64,000 nt of DNA from Cryobacterium sp. Y11 (GCF_002929535.1 NZ_PJJO01000052.1:62001-126000); one strand, 5' to 3'. Counted from the first letter of the stretch, positions 8,368 to 17,583 are shown. A program made the numbers and translations. The notes: generated by a model from the sequence alone, not told the origin.

Positions 8368-9816
8368 ATGCGCACCACGTCACTACGCGTGCGAGTCGTA
8401 GCCGCTGTACTGGCTATGCTCACGATGGTGCTGGTCACGGTCGGAATTCTGATCAACGTCGTGCTCGGGTCCCAGCTGCGCGCGGATCTGCAACAGCGCC
8501 TGATCGACCGGGCCGGATATGCGCAGATTTTGGCCGAGCAAGGCCTGGCGCCGCAGAGTCTGGCCAATCAGCTAACCGGCGATGACGTCACGGTCACCTA
8601 TTCGATTGGCGGGGACACCGTTTACGGACGCATCAATCCGGGTCCCGGTCGTGACGGCGGCGATCGCGGACCCGGCGCCCCGCCGCACGCCGAAAACGTG
8701 CCGGGAGCTGTCGTCACGCAAACCGGCGACCGCCTGTCGGTCACTCAAACCGTGGCCGGTGGAACCCTCACTCTTAGCTCGAGCGAGACGGGCATCGACG
8801 GGGCACTGGCCCAGCTGCGCACAATCGAGGTCGTCGCCGGTGCGCTGACCATCATCGTGACCGGGCTTTTGCTGACCGGTGTGGTCGGGGTGGCGCTTCG
8901 CCCGCTCACCCGCATGACCGCGCTCGCTCTCGCCATCACCGAGGGCGGACGCGGCGGTCGACTGCTCCCGAGCAACCCGCGCACCGAGATCGGGCGCACC
9001 GCCGGAGCCATCGACGACATGCTGCAGGCACTTGAAACCGCCGAAAACACCTCCCGCCAGGCCGCCTCTGACGCCCAGGCCGCAGAGACGACCGCCCGCG
9101 ATGCTGCTCAACTCGCAGCGGTGGCCGAGGAGCGGATGCGCCAGCTACTCGCCGACGTCTCGCACGAACTGCGCACTCCGGTGGCCGGCCTGCAGGCCAG
9201 CGCCGAAACCCTGCTGCGCGACAATCCGCCCCGTGCCACACGGGAGAGCCTCACGGTCGGCATGATCCAGCAGACGCAGCGGGCAGCCCGGCTGGTCGAT
9301 GACCTACTGCTGATGACCCGGCTCGATCAGGGCGATTCGGGCGCAGCGTTTACGCCGGTCGATCTGTCGGAGCTGGCCCGCGGCGTGGTCGCCGAGCAGC
9401 GGCTGCTCGGTGCCGGTCGCGAGTTCAGCCTGGCATTGGCGCCGGACGTCTGGGTGAGCGGTGACGCCCAACGACTAGCGCAGATTGTGACCAACCTGCT
9501 CGGGAACGCGCGCAATGCGACCGAGGCGGGCGGCAGCATCCGCACCAGCTTGGTCGTGGTGGACGGGAGAGCGCAACTGGATGTCAGCGACTCGGGGGCA
9601 GGCGTTCTGGCGGGTGACCGCGAGCGCATCTTCGAACGATTCGTGCGCCTTGACCCGTCGCGCGCGAGCAACCGCGGTGGGTCGGGCCTTGGCCTGTCGA
9701 TTGCTCGGGCCCTCGCCCGAGCGCACGGCGGCACCCTGGAATGTCTTGAACCCGTCGCGCCCGCCGTCGCATTGCGCGGTGCTCGTTTCGTCGTGACGCT
9801 GCCCGTCGCGCGATAG
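8368..9816 (+). CDS. Sensor histidine kinase (HAMP, HisKA, HATPase)
   Basis: Membrane sensor kinase of 482 residues. Transmembrane segments lie near 8-30 and 155-180 with an extracellular sensor between them containing a Gly/Asp/Pro-rich loop. A HAMP region and a coiled coil (about 230-255, A/E/Q rich) follow. The H-box is DVSHELRTPVAG, N-box NLLGNARNA, and G-boxes DSGAGVL and GSGLGLSIARALARAHGG. Partner of the preceding OmpR-type regulator. The ligand is not deducible; adjacent envelope proteins hint at cell-wall or antimicrobial stress. Confidence 0.92.
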   Translation: MRTTSLRVRVVAAVLAMLTMVLVTVGILINVVLGSQLRADLQQRLIDRAGYAQILAEQGLAPQSLANQLTGDDVTVTYSIGGDTVYGRINPGPGRDGGDRGPGAPPHAENVPGAVVTQTGDRLSVTQTVAGGTLTLSSSETGIDGALAQLRTIEVVAGALTIIVTGLLLTGVVGVALRPLTRMTALALAITEGGRGGRLLPSNPRTEIGRTAGAIDDMLQALETAENTSRQAASDAQAAETTARDAAQLAAVAEERMRQLLADVSHELRTPVAGLQASAETLLRDNPPRATRESLTVGMIQQTQRAARLVDDLLLMTRLDQGDSGAAFTPVDLSELARGVVAEQRLLGAGREFSLALAPDVWVSGDAQRLAQIVTNLLGNARNATEAGGSIRTSLVVVDGRAQLDVSDSGAGVLAGDRERIFERFVRLDPSRASNRGGSGLGLSIARALARAHGGTLECLEPVAPAVALRGARFVVTLPVAR

Positions 9817-9859
9817 TGCTCGCACTCGCCAAGCCACATCGGAAGGCGGCTACCTCCGG

Positions 9860-10906
9860 CTAATTCTGGCCCCCGGTGGAGTCCCTGATGATCAGGCGGC
9901 TCGGCAGAATCGGGGGCGCGGAATCGGGGGCGCGGCCCTCGATCAAGGCCACGAGCAGGGAGGCTGCCGCCCGGCCCAGTTTCCGGGCCGGGAGTTCGAC
10001 GCTGGTCAGACTCGGGTGACTCATCGAAGAAAATGGCAGGTCGTCAAAACCCGCAACGGCGAGTTGTTCTGGCACCCGGATGCCTAAGGAATGAGCTATT
10101 TGGAGAACGCCGTACGCGTGGGTGTCGGTCGCACAGACGACGGCGGTGACGCCGGCGGCCTGCCATGCTGGCCACACTTTCGCAAATTCCGCAGCGGCCG
10201 ACCCGGTGTCGATTGTGCTTTTGCCGTGTGCGGTCTCGGGTTGGCGCATTCCGCATTCCTCTGCCTTGGCCACGAACGCGGTACGTCGCAGCGCGAAGGT
10301 TGACGTTCCGGTGACGCTATCGAAGTAGGCGAACGTATGATGGCCGCGCTCGGCAAGATGCGTGGCCAAGCTTTCCGCACCGTGGACGACGTCGAGATTG
10401 ACGGCAGGAACGATGCCGTGTGCACCGGGTGCGTCGAGCAGCACGATCGGACCATCGATGGTCATGCTCTGCATCAGCTGCGCGCTGGGAGCGTCGACGA
10501 GCAGACCGGCCGGGCGAAAGGCAAGCAGCTCCCGAACGCTTTCCGCCCGGGGCATCTGGCCAGAGTCAGTGACGGAGAGGAGCAGCTGGTAGGACGAACC
10601 CAAGGCTTCCCGAACGCCGGCGATGAGCCTGGCGAAGAATGAATTGGAGATGTCTGGCGCGACCAGGATGACAAAATTGCTTGATCCCGTGGCCAGCGAG
10701 CTGGCGACCCGGTTGACCACATAGTGGAGATCAGTAATGGCTCGCTGAACTCGGATAACGGTTTCCGCTGAAACCCGACCATCAGTTTTACCGCTGGCCA
10801 CCAGAGACACCGTTGCAACGGACACCCCAGCCCGGCTGGCCACCATGGACGCTGTCGTCCGCGGGAAATAACCGGGCGTCTCGGGGGCTGTGCCGGGGAT
10901 CGCCAT
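9860..10906 (-). CDS. LacI family transcriptional regulator
   Basis: A 348-residue LacI/GalR regulator. The N-terminal HTH with hinge helix (MVASRAGVSVATVSLVASGKTDGRVSAETVIRVQRAI, landmarks residues 21-57, then SSLATG) precedes a periplasmic-binding-protein-like effector domain. It is divergent from the nucleoside hydrolase-MFS operon, and two LacI-type half-palindromes lie between them, so it most likely represses that operon and is released by a nucleoside or ribose-like ligand. Confidence 0.9.
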   Translation of the reverse strand: MAIPGTAPETPGYFPRTTASMVASRAGVSVATVSLVASGKTDGRVSAETVIRVQRAITDLHYVVNRVASSLATGSSNFVILVAPDISNSFFARLIAGVREALGSSYQLLLSVTDSGQMPRAESVRELLAFRPAGLLVDAPSAQLMQSMTIDGPIVLLDAPGAHGIVPAVNLDVVHGAESLATHLAERGHHTFAYFDSVTGTSTFALRRTAFVAKAEECGMRQPETAHGKSTIDTGSAAAEFAKVWPAWQAAGVTAVVCATDTHAYGVLQIAHSLGIRVPEQLAVAGFDDLPFSSMSHPSLTSVELPARKLGRAAASLLVALIEGRAPDSAPPILPSRLIIRDSTGGQN

Positions 10907-10983
10907 GAACCAACTCTAGCGGCGGCAGGTAATTTTCCTGGCGGAGCCGGATGGTCTCCCGTTCAGCGTGTGAGGCCAGGACG

Positions 10984-11019
10984 TCAAGCGTTTAACGTAT
11001 TTTCACGTTAAGCGTTTGA
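10984..11019. promoter_or_regulatory. Paired LacI-type operators
   Basis: Two related 12-base sites, TCAAGCGTTTAA (10984-10995) and TTAAGCGTTTGA (11008-11019), share the AAGCGTTT core with central CG typical of LacI-family operators. Their centres are 24 bases apart, and the whole 36 bases is itself nearly palindromic. Located between the divergent LacI gene and the nucleoside hydrolase gene. Confidence 0.65.
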
Positions 11020-11110
11020 CTTGCGCGCTGACGAAGCGCACACTGTGAGGGAGCACGCTGTAGCCGCCATATTCCAGGGGTGGGCAACGTCCCCAATGAA
11101 GTGGAGCATC

Positions 11111-12058
11111 ATGCCGAAAAAGATCATTCTGGATTGCGACCCAGGCCACGATGACGCGATTGCCATCCTGTTGGCGCATGGCAGTGCAGAAATCGAGCTG
11201 CTGGCGGTCACTACCGTCGTGGGAAACCAGACGCTCGAGAAAGTGACCCACAACGCGCTGGCCGTGGCCCGTATCGCCGGCATCACGGATGTTCCGTTTG
11301 CGGCCGGGTGCTCACGCCCGCTCGTGCGGGAGATACAAACAGCTCCAGCCATTCACGGTGAATCCGGACTGGACGGACCGGTCCTGCCAGAACCGACCCT
11401 GAGTCTGGATCCGCGGCATGCCGTCGACCTGATTATCGACATCATCATGGCCCACGAACCCGGAACGGTGACCCTCGTACCCACCGCCGGCCTGACCAAC
11501 ATTGCTATGGCCGCCCGCAAGGAACCCCGCATTGTTGAGCGGGTCAAAGAGGTCGTCCTGATGGGCGGCGGGTACCACGTCGGAAACTGGAGCGCCGTGG
11601 CCGAATTCAACATCATCATTGACCCCGAGGCCGCGCACATCGTCTTCAACGAGAAATGGCCGGTCGTCATGGTGGGATTGGACCTGACTCACCAGGCGCT
11701 CGCCACACTGGCGGTCGCCGGGCAGATTGCTGCCGTCGGCACGGCGCCGGCCCGATTCGTTGGCGAATTGCTCGAGTACTTCGGCGAAAGCTACCGGGAT
11801 GTGCAGGGATTCGACTTTCCGCCCGTGCACGACCCCTGTGCGGTCGCCTATGTCATCGACCCGAGCATCGTCACGACCCAAAAGGTGCCCGTGGACATTG
11901 AACTCAACGGCACCCTTACCCTGGGCATGACCGTCGCCGACTTCCGGTCGCCGGCGCCCGCCGACTGCACGACCTCTGTCGCTGTTGACCTCGATCATGA
12001 ACGATTCTGGAACCTGATCACCGATGCCTTGGTTCGCATTGGAGACGTCGAATCATGA
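11111..12058 (+). CDS. Nucleoside hydrolase (IunH family)
   Basis: Inosine-uridine-preferring nucleoside hydrolase family, 315 residues, splitting ribonucleosides to base and ribose. The calcium-binding signature DCDPGHDDAIA is at the N-terminus; TNIAMAARKEP and the late active-site segment FPPVHDPCAVAYV follow. I start at the ATG at 11111 (GGAG 4 bases upstream) rather than the in-frame ATG at 11096. The stop overlaps the MFS start by 4 bases, so hydrolase and transporter are one nucleoside-utilisation operon under the divergent LacI protein. Confidence 0.9.
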   Translation: MPKKIILDCDPGHDDAIAILLAHGSAEIELLAVTTVVGNQTLEKVTHNALAVARIAGITDVPFAAGCSRPLVREIQTAPAIHGESGLDGPVLPEPTLSLDPRHAVDLIIDIIMAHEPGTVTLVPTAGLTNIAMAARKEPRIVERVKEVVLMGGGYHVGNWSAVAEFNIIIDPEAAHIVFNEKWPVVMVGLDLTHQALATLAVAGQIAAVGTAPARFVGELLEYFGESYRDVQGFDFPPVHDPCAVAYVIDPSIVTTQKVPVDIELNGTLTLGMTVADFRSPAPADCTTSVAVDLDHERFWNLITDALVRIGDVES

Positions 12059-13485
12059 CCGCAACTCACGTTCGCACCGACCGCCAGGCGACGGTCAACA
12101 CGGCGGCGTTGATAACGGCGCTCCTCGCTGCCTGTATCGCCTTCCAGCTCAACGCGAGCATGCTCAGCCCCGCCCTCGTTACCATCGGCGAAGAACTAGG
12201 CGTCGATCAGGCCGCTGTCGGCCTCTCTCAAACCTGGTTCTTTACCGCGGCAGCGTTGTTCTCCCTGGTGTTGCCGCGCCTGAGCGATATCGTCGGCCGG
12301 AAGAAGATCCTTTTGGGCATGATGGCCCTGATGGGTATCGGCTCGGTGATCTCAGCCATGGCCCCCGACATCACCTGGCTGTTCGTCGGCCGTATTATTC
12401 AGGGCGTCAGCGGACCCACGGTTCCACTCTGTCTCATCATGCTCCGCTCGGCCATCTCCAATCCGCGCAAGTACGGAACGATGATGGGACTTATCGCGGC
12501 CGTCAACGGAGGCATCGCCGGAATCGACTCCTTCGCTGGAGGGTACCTCGCCGAGAACTTTGGGTTTCGGAGTATCTTCTGGGTGATGGTCGGCTTCGCG
12601 ATCGTGGCGCTGCTCTTAGTGCTATTCCTGGCCGTTGAATCTCGACCGGCCGCCGGCACCCGAATGGACTGGCTCGGCGCCTTCTACATCGTCGTGGCCG
12701 TCGGCGCGATCCTCACCGCGCTCAACGAAGCCGCAACACTCGCCGGCGCCTTCTCGGTAGATACCCTGTTCTTAGCCATCGGGCTGGCGGTGGTATCGGC
12801 CGCAGCATTCGCTGCCTTCTGGTCGGTTGAAAAGAATGGCAAGCAACCGATGGTGCAGATCGTTCACCTTCGGTTAAGGTCTACCTGGGCGCCGTTGCTG
12901 ACCACGACGCTCGCGATGACCGGAATCTTTGCCGTCATCAACGGCATTGTGCCCGCGTATGTGCAGGCGGCCGCACCCGGATTTGCGATCAATCCCACGC
13001 AGATGGCCTTGATTATCCTCACCCCCTACGCCCTGTTCGGCTGGCTGGTAGGCCCGTTGAGCGGCCGGCTAGCGCCCACGCTCGGCTACACGAAAATGCT
13101 GCGCATCGGCCTGCTCGGCAGTGCACTAGCGTTGGCCGTCATTGGTTTTGGCGGTTTGAACAGCCTCCCGCTGATGATTCTTGGTGCGGTACTGCTGGGC
13201 ATCCTCTATGCGGGCGTTGCGAACATCATGCTCAACGGTCTCGGTGTGGTTCTCTCGCCACCAGGAAACCCGGGCTTCCTGCCCGGAATGAACGCCGGTG
13301 CCTTCAATCTCGGCGCGGGACTGAGTTTCCTGGTATTGCCGTCAACCCTGGCCGTACTGAGTACATCTGTCGATCTGCACACGTCATACTTTGTCGTCAT
13401 CGGAGTGGGGTTTGTCTTGACCCTTGCTTCCCTCGGGACGTCCTTTCTCATTCCGAAACCGGTCGACGCAGAGGTCAAGTCCTGA
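12055..13485 (+). CDS. MFS transporter, probable nucleoside/purine or related uptake
   Basis: Major facilitator of 476 residues with about 14 hydrophobic segments, like the DHA2 group. The loop-2 motif LSDIVGRKKILLG is present. Translationally coupled to the nucleoside hydrolase, which suggests import of nucleosides or export of the released base or ribose. The superfamily assignment is firm; the substrate is inferred only from the operon. A GC-rich stem-loop follows the stop. Confidence 0.85.
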   Translation: MTATHVRTDRQATVNTAALITALLAACIAFQLNASMLSPALVTIGEELGVDQAAVGLSQTWFFTAAALFSLVLPRLSDIVGRKKILLGMMALMGIGSVISAMAPDITWLFVGRIIQGVSGPTVPLCLIMLRSAISNPRKYGTMMGLIAAVNGGIAGIDSFAGGYLAENFGFRSIFWVMVGFAIVALLLVLFLAVESRPAAGTRMDWLGAFYIVVAVGAILTALNEAATLAGAFSVDTLFLAIGLAVVSAAAFAAFWSVEKNGKQPMVQIVHLRLRSTWAPLLTTTLAMTGIFAVINGIVPAYVQAAAPGFAINPTQMALIILTPYALFGWLVGPLSGRLAPTLGYTKMLRIGLLGSALALAVIGFGGLNSLPLMILGAVLLGILYAGVANIMLNGLGVVLSPPGNPGFLPGMNAGAFNLGAGLSFLVLPSTLAVLSTSVDLHTSYFVVIGVGFVLTLASLGTSFLIPKPVDAEVKS

Positions 13486-13495
13486 TTCGGCGCTC

Positions 13496-13528
13496 GCCCG
13501 GCGGCTGAACATCCGCGGTCGGCCGGGC
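13496..13528 (+). terminator. Stem-loop after the nucleoside operon
   Basis: Arms GCCCGGC and GCCGGGC, separated by 19 bases, begin 10 bases after the MFS stop. No U-tract. Probable terminator of the nucleoside operon. Confidence 0.4.
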
Positions 13529-13645
13529 ATCCGTTGGAGCAGTACAGATTCACGGTGCTACGCTCCCGCACGCCCGTCTCGTGCCACAAATACCCCTCGG
13601 GATATATCAGTGGTGTCGATTAAATAAGCGGATGCCGCCAGCGCC

Positions 13646-14605
13646 CTATTCGCAGCCGGTCCCGTCGCCGTCGCGGTCGAGGTGGCGTCCGTAACCCGGA
13701 TCACCCGTGTGCACCGGGGTTGCACCGGCTTCACGGGCGGCGCTGCAGTTCTGAAAATAGACGTCGCTCGGGGATTCGGTCGCTTTGGGCGCCGGAGCGA
13801 CGTCGGGTGCGTCGCCGGTGCTCGCGAGCTCGTCGGGACAGTCCGAGAGGATGCGCGTCATGGCATCGTGCTCGGCTGCGGTCACCCAGAGCGCGTAGGT
13901 TGCCTTGACCGAGATCTGCCGGGCCACATAGGCGCACCGGTAGCTGGTCAGCGGCGGCAACCAGGTCGCAGTGTCGCCGTCGCCCTTACGCGAGTTGGTC
14001 ACGCCGTCGACGGCGAGCAGGTTGAGCGGATCATTGGCCAGCGCTACCCGCTGCTCCTGAGACAGCTGCTGCGCGCCGGTCTGCCAGGCGTTCGACAGTG
14101 CAATAACGTGGTCGATCTGCACGAGCGAGGAGGTCGCCTGCCCGCGCACGAAGCCGATGGTCACGCCCGTGTACGGCCCGAGTAGGGTGCCGGTCTGCAC
14201 CTCGCAGTTGCTGTCAATGACGAGCGCGGTCAGGTCGCGAGCCAAAATATCGTTGCGGGTGTCGCATCCGTTCTGATCGACGTCCTGCCAGGCCGAGCCG
14301 AAACCGCCCTCACGGTCGTAGCCGGTCTTCGGCGCACGCCCCTTGACCGGAAGCGTCGCCAGCACGGCGCGGGCCGCAGCGTCAGAAGTCGTCGCAGTTG
14401 GTGTGGCTGTGGCGGTCGCTGCGGCTGTGGTCGGCGCGGTTGCTGGGGAGGTTGCCGTCGCTATCGGCATGGCGCCGTGCGGGGTCTGTGCCCGGTCCGA
14501 CGAAACGGATGTCCCCGCGAGCGACGTTCCCACCAGAATCGCCACGAGGGCGCCCACGATTGCCCCAATCACCAGAAACGATCGGGTTGGACGACGCGTG
14601 GCCAT
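13646..14605 (-). CDS. Secreted HNH endonuclease (DUF1524) with excalibur domain
   Basis: Exported nuclease of 319 residues. An N-terminal membrane anchor or signal (residues 9-30) is followed by a Thr/Ala-rich linker (about 45-75), then an HNH/DUF1524 domain with the DHV metal motif in LVQIDHVIALSNAW and the N...N.RKGDGD end (NDPLNLLAVDG, NSRKGDGD). The C-terminus is an excalibur calcium-binding domain with Cys pairs and DRDGDGTGCE. This architecture is common in Gram-positive extracellular nucleases and likely degrades DNA outside the cell. Divergent from the NERD-like gene downstream. Confidence 0.88.
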   Translation of the reverse strand: MATRRPTRSFLVIGAIVGALVAILVGTSLAGTSVSSDRAQTPHGAMPIATATSPATAPTTAAATATATPTATTSDAAARAVLATLPVKGRAPKTGYDREGGFGSAWQDVDQNGCDTRNDILARDLTALVIDSNCEVQTGTLLGPYTGVTIGFVRGQATSSLVQIDHVIALSNAWQTGAQQLSQEQRVALANDPLNLLAVDGVTNSRKGDGDTATWLPPLTSYRCAYVARQISVKATYALWVTAAEHDAMTRILSDCPDELASTGDAPDVAPAPKATESPSDVYFQNCSAAREAGATPVHTGDPGYGRHLDRDGDGTGCE

Positions 14606-14774
14606 GGTGCTCCTTCTGGCTGCAGAAGCGCGCCTCCTCGAATATACGCGTGCGACCCGGCCATCTCGAAGCCGGGCAGGGGCTCGGCATCCGTTTCATG
14701 AAATGTCCCCCATTCTGGGGGGTCTTGTTTCGAGGGTTGCGCTGGCAGGATATAGAACCCGGCGAGGAGCACTC

Positions 14775-15497
14775 ATGACTCACATACTCTCCACGCGGCG
14801 GCGCCCCGCGGCGCCTCCGGAATTGCCCGAAGCGAATCGCACCGGAGCGCCTCGTTCAACAACTGGCCTGGCCTGGCGGCTCGGTCGTGGCCAACGCCGG
14901 CCAGAGGCGCCCACGACTACCGATCTTGCGTTGGCGCGAGCGCGCAGCGAGGTGGCCCTCGACACCTACTTGGCGACGCTTCCCAAGCACTGGGCGGCAT
15001 TCGCTTCGCCCGCCGAGACCGGCGACGGACCGAGTGCCGCGCGGCTTATTGTCGGGCCGGGTGGCATTTTTGCGCTGCACGCGCAGCTCTGCGACGGACG
15101 GATCGCCTGGGTCTATCGCGACACCGTGCACGTCGCGGGGCGTCGGGCACCCGACCTCGCCATTGCAGAAGCCGGTGCGCAACATCTCACGACGCTGCTG
15201 CGCGGGCGCCTCCCGCTGCGTACCGCGGTGCAACCCGTCGTCGTCGTGTTGGGCGCCCGCGCGCTGTGGGCCGCTGGCCGCACGATGCACAGCGGGGCAG
15301 CGCACGCTGCTGGCTCGCCTGTGAGTCGAACTATGGTTGCGGTGCTCGGGGCTGGCGCGCTCGGCGACTGGTTGGCCGCGAGGCCGCAGGTGCTGCGTCC
15401 GATCGAACGCATGGAACTGGCCGCAGCCATCGACAACCCGCTGACCTGGGGTGTGCGTCCGTCGATCGTGCTCCGGCCCGGTACCGTGGGGAGCTAG
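14775..15497 (+). CDS. NERD-like protein lacking the catalytic residues
   Basis: A 240-residue protein related to the two NERD proteins at 16399 and 50985. The shared core is LIVGPGGIFALHAQ followed by a basic region and a C-terminal cap with IDNPLTWGV. The Asp of the DHLV motif is replaced (SAARLIV) and the motif Lys is Gln (HAQ), so nuclease activity is unlikely. No C-terminal transmembrane helix is obvious, unlike the paralogues. GAGGAG lies just upstream of the chosen ATG. Function unknown. Confidence 0.65.
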   Translation: MTHILSTRRRPAAPPELPEANRTGAPRSTTGLAWRLGRGQRRPEAPTTTDLALARARSEVALDTYLATLPKHWAAFASPAETGDGPSAARLIVGPGGIFALHAQLCDGRIAWVYRDTVHVAGRRAPDLAIAEAGAQHLTTLLRGRLPLRTAVQPVVVVLGARALWAAGRTMHSGAAHAAGSPVSRTMVAVLGAGALGDWLAARPQVLRPIERMELAAAIDNPLTWGVRPSIVLRPGTVGS

Positions 15498-15536
15498 TCG
15501 ACTATTACGGCAACGGCGCCTTCGGATTGGATCCCC

Positions 15537-15989
15537 ATGCACACTCTCACCCCGCTGCTCGAGCAGGAAAGCGCCCTACAATTCGACTCGTTCGGCCACG
15601 ACGCAGCGTGGGAGCTGGGCAGCCGGCTGCGGGCGCTCGCCGCCGAGCGGTCGCTACCGGTGGCGATCGTGATCATGCTGGGTGACCAGCGGGTGTTTCA
15701 TGCCGGCCTGGCCGGAGCATCCGCTGATAATGACGCCTGGATCGAGCGCAAGTTCGCCGTCGTGCGCCGGTATGGGCACTCCTCGCTCGCGGTCGGTGAA
15801 GAGTTTCGCAGCCGCGGACTCGACTTCGACCGGGATTCGCGGCTTGACCCTGCGGTGTTCGCGGCGCACGGGGGAGCCTTTCCGCTGCGGGTGCGTGGCT
15901 TGGTCGTGGGAATCGTTGGGGTGTCTGGCCTGCCTGAGCTTGACGACCATGCCCTGGTCGTTGAAGCACTGCTGGCGCAGCGAGGCTGA
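15537..15989 (+). CDS. UPF0303 / heme-degrading-domain (HbpS-like) protein
   Basis: A 150-residue single-domain protein of the UPF0303 group in the GlcG/HbpS superfamily. Recognisable pieces are LRALAAERSLPVAIVIML, FHAGLAGASADNDAWIERKFAVVRR and the closing GIVGVSGLPELDDHALVVEAL. Family members are small cytosolic oligomers sometimes linked to heme or glycolate metabolism; a specific role is not established. It follows the NERD-like gene by 39 bases and converges on a small membrane protein. Confidence 0.8.
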   Translation: MHTLTPLLEQESALQFDSFGHDAAWELGSRLRALAAERSLPVAIVIMLGDQRVFHAGLAGASADNDAWIERKFAVVRRYGHSSLAVGEEFRSRGLDFDRDSRLDPAVFAAHGGAFPLRVRGLVVGIVGVSGLPELDDHALVVEALLAQRG

Positions 15990-15993
15990 AGCG

Positions 15994-16203
15994 TCAGCGC
16001 TTTTTAGGCCTGTCGCCTCGTGATGAGAGCAGACGGGCGCGCACCGAAAATGCGCCGCCGATTACGAGCGAGACGACGGCCGTCGGCACGATCACATCGA
16101 CGAATTGATTGCCCGAGAGCAGGTTGGCCACTAGTAACAGCACCGCCAGCCCACTAAAACCGAGGCCCGCGATGGCGCAAACGTTGAAAGTCAGGTGTTT
16201 CAC
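15994..16203 (-). CDS. Small two-helix membrane protein
   Basis: A 69-residue protein, GTG start, with two hydrophobic helices (about 8-27 and 36-55) and a basic C-terminus. No recognisable domain. Its end lies 5 bases from the convergent UPF0303 gene. The hydrophobic pattern and lack of a better overlapping frame support it; the ribosome site is weak. Confidence 0.5.
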   Translation of the reverse strand: MKHLTFNVCAIAGLGFSGLAVLLLVANLLSGNQFVDVIVPTAVVSLVIGGAFSVRARLLSSRGDRPKKR

Positions 16204-16398
16204 GGGGCGGATCCAATCGGTGGGGTGACTTTTAGGCTAGCCGACCTGGCTGGTACGCATTTCAGCGGACGCCCCGCGGAGTTTGAGAATTACTCCAATT
16301 TGCTAACCAATGTCGCGCGTTGGCCGATTGTTGCCGCTGAACGGGCACCCGTCGGTGGCAGAATGGTACCGGGCTTAAGCCCGAGGTGAGGCGAGAAC

Positions 16399-17385
16399 GT
16401 GATCCACGCAATGCTGGGCAATGGAGTGCACGCCCGCGGCATTGAACCCGGGGCCGGGGTGTCGGCTGCTGTCCCTGTGCTTGCTGTGCTCCCTGTGCTT
16501 GCTGTGCTCCCTGAGCGTGCTGTGCTCCCTGTGTCTGCTGTGCTCCCCGAGCCTGCTGTGCGTGCGATTGGCGCTTCCGCCCTCGTGTCGGCGACGGGGC
16601 GGTTCGCCGGGCAATCCCTGGTTGAAGAACTGTTGCGTCAGCATGAGGATCACGCGCCGCGCTCTCGGCTCGCTCGCATGCTCGGACTCTCCCCGCTCGA
16701 CGCCAACGGCCTGGCCTGGTTGCGCGCTGCGCAGTCCGCGATGGTGGTGGGCGACATCCTCGCCCGGCTACCAGAGGGCTACAGTGTTCATCATTCCCTG
16801 CCCATTCGTAACACCGCCTTCTGGGTCGACCACCTCGTGGTTGGGCCGGGCGGAATCTTCGCACTCAGCTCCAAAACGCGCTGGGATCGGGACCTGACTG
16901 GGTCGGTGCGCACGATTCCGATCGGCAATCATACGATGCCATACCTGCGTGATGCGCGCTTCGAGTCGGCCCAGATCACGGCGTTGCTGGCCGCGGCGTT
17001 GCCGGCAACGGCCGCCGTTCAGCCGATGATTGTGCTGGTCAACCCGCACAAGATTCGGCTCAATCGCAAGCCGGACTCGGTGACCGTGATTGATTCGCCG
17101 CGGCTGTGCCGCTGGCTCGTCGGGCGTCCGCGGCAGTTCAGCGCCGAGCAGCAGGCGGCTGTGACGGCGATCATCGATGCCCCGGCGACCTGGCGCACTC
17201 CGGTTCGAGCGGCCGAGCCGGCCCACCTACACGCCCGCTTCACTGCCCTTGAACAGCAAGTTTCGGCGGCCGGCACGCGGCGTACCACGTTCGCCGTTCT
17301 TGCCGCCGCTGCGGTCGCGGGCCTGGCAGCCTTGGCCGTTCTGCCCGCGATCGTCTCCGCGGTCGAGTTCATCGCGGCTCGATAG
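16399..17385 (+). CDS. NERD domain protein with repeat-rich N-terminus and C-terminal membrane helix
   Basis: A 328-residue NERD family protein, GTG start with GAGGCGAG upstream. Residues 23-52 are five copies of a six-residue repeat (VLPVLA-like) encoded by 18-base tandem repeats. The NERD core (about 125-200) keeps the Asp in WVDHLVVGPGGIFALSSK and the Lys, but the upstream Glu position is not obvious (SAMVVG). A hydrophobic helix near 295-325 probably anchors it to the membrane. Family members are thought to be nuclease-related proteins that process DNA; no direct function is known for this group. Confidence 0.75.
   Translation: MIHAMLGNGVHARGIEPGAGVSAAVPVLAVLPVLAVLPERAVLPVSAVLPEPAVRAIGASALVSATGRFAGQSLVEELLRQHEDHAPRSRLARMLGLSPLDANGLAWLRAAQSAMVVGDILARLPEGYSVHHSLPIRNTAFWVDHLVVGPGGIFALSSKTRWDRDLTGSVRTIPIGNHTMPYLRDARFESAQITALLAAALPATAAVQPMIVLVNPHKIRLNRKPDSVTVIDSPRLCRWLVGRPRQFSAEQQAAVTAIIDAPATWRTPVRAAEPAHLHARFTALEQQVSAAGTRRTTFAVLAAAAVAGLAALAVLPAIVSAVEFIAAR
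16465..16554 (+). repeat. 18-bp tandem repeat inside the NERD gene
   Basis: Five imperfect units of GCTGTGCTCCCTGTGCTT start at 16465, 16483, 16501, 16519 and 16537. The period is a multiple of three, so copy changes would keep the frame. On the opposite strand the same repeat spells a charged EHSKHR pattern, which I treat as a shadow. Confidence 0.85.
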
Positions 17386-17489
17386 CTGCTGCCGCTGGTG
17401 CTCGCTTGCCGCTGGTGCTCGCGCCGGAGCTGTGCCCCGGGCGTCATGCGCTTCGGTCGCGCCCCGCGAGGCTTTGAGATGGCGTCAGT

Positions 17490-17563
17490 GGGTTCATGGG
17501 GGCCGAAGTTGGCGTCTCGCGGAGGCGCGACGGGTTCATGGGGCAGCGTTGGTTTCTCGCGGG
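17490..17563. repeat. Intergenic imperfect direct repeat
   Basis: Two ~32-base units (17490-17522 and 17532-17563) both begin GGGTTCATGGGG and end TCTCGCGG. They lie in the 200-base space between the convergent NERD gene and the DUF7002-like gene. A second pair (TGCCGCTGGTGCTCGC) lies at about 17390-17425. No function seen. Confidence 0.6.
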
Positions 17564-17583
17564 TGAGCGGATGCCACGCGCGG

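Noticed and set aside
14700-14730. CCCC/GGGG inverted repeat before the first NERD-like gene as an operator
   Set aside because: Very short G/C arms are expected by chance at this composition.
16375-16653. Minus-strand frame with EHSKHR repeats
   Set aside because: It is the antisense of the 18-bp repeat in the NERD gene, which has the recognisable domain.
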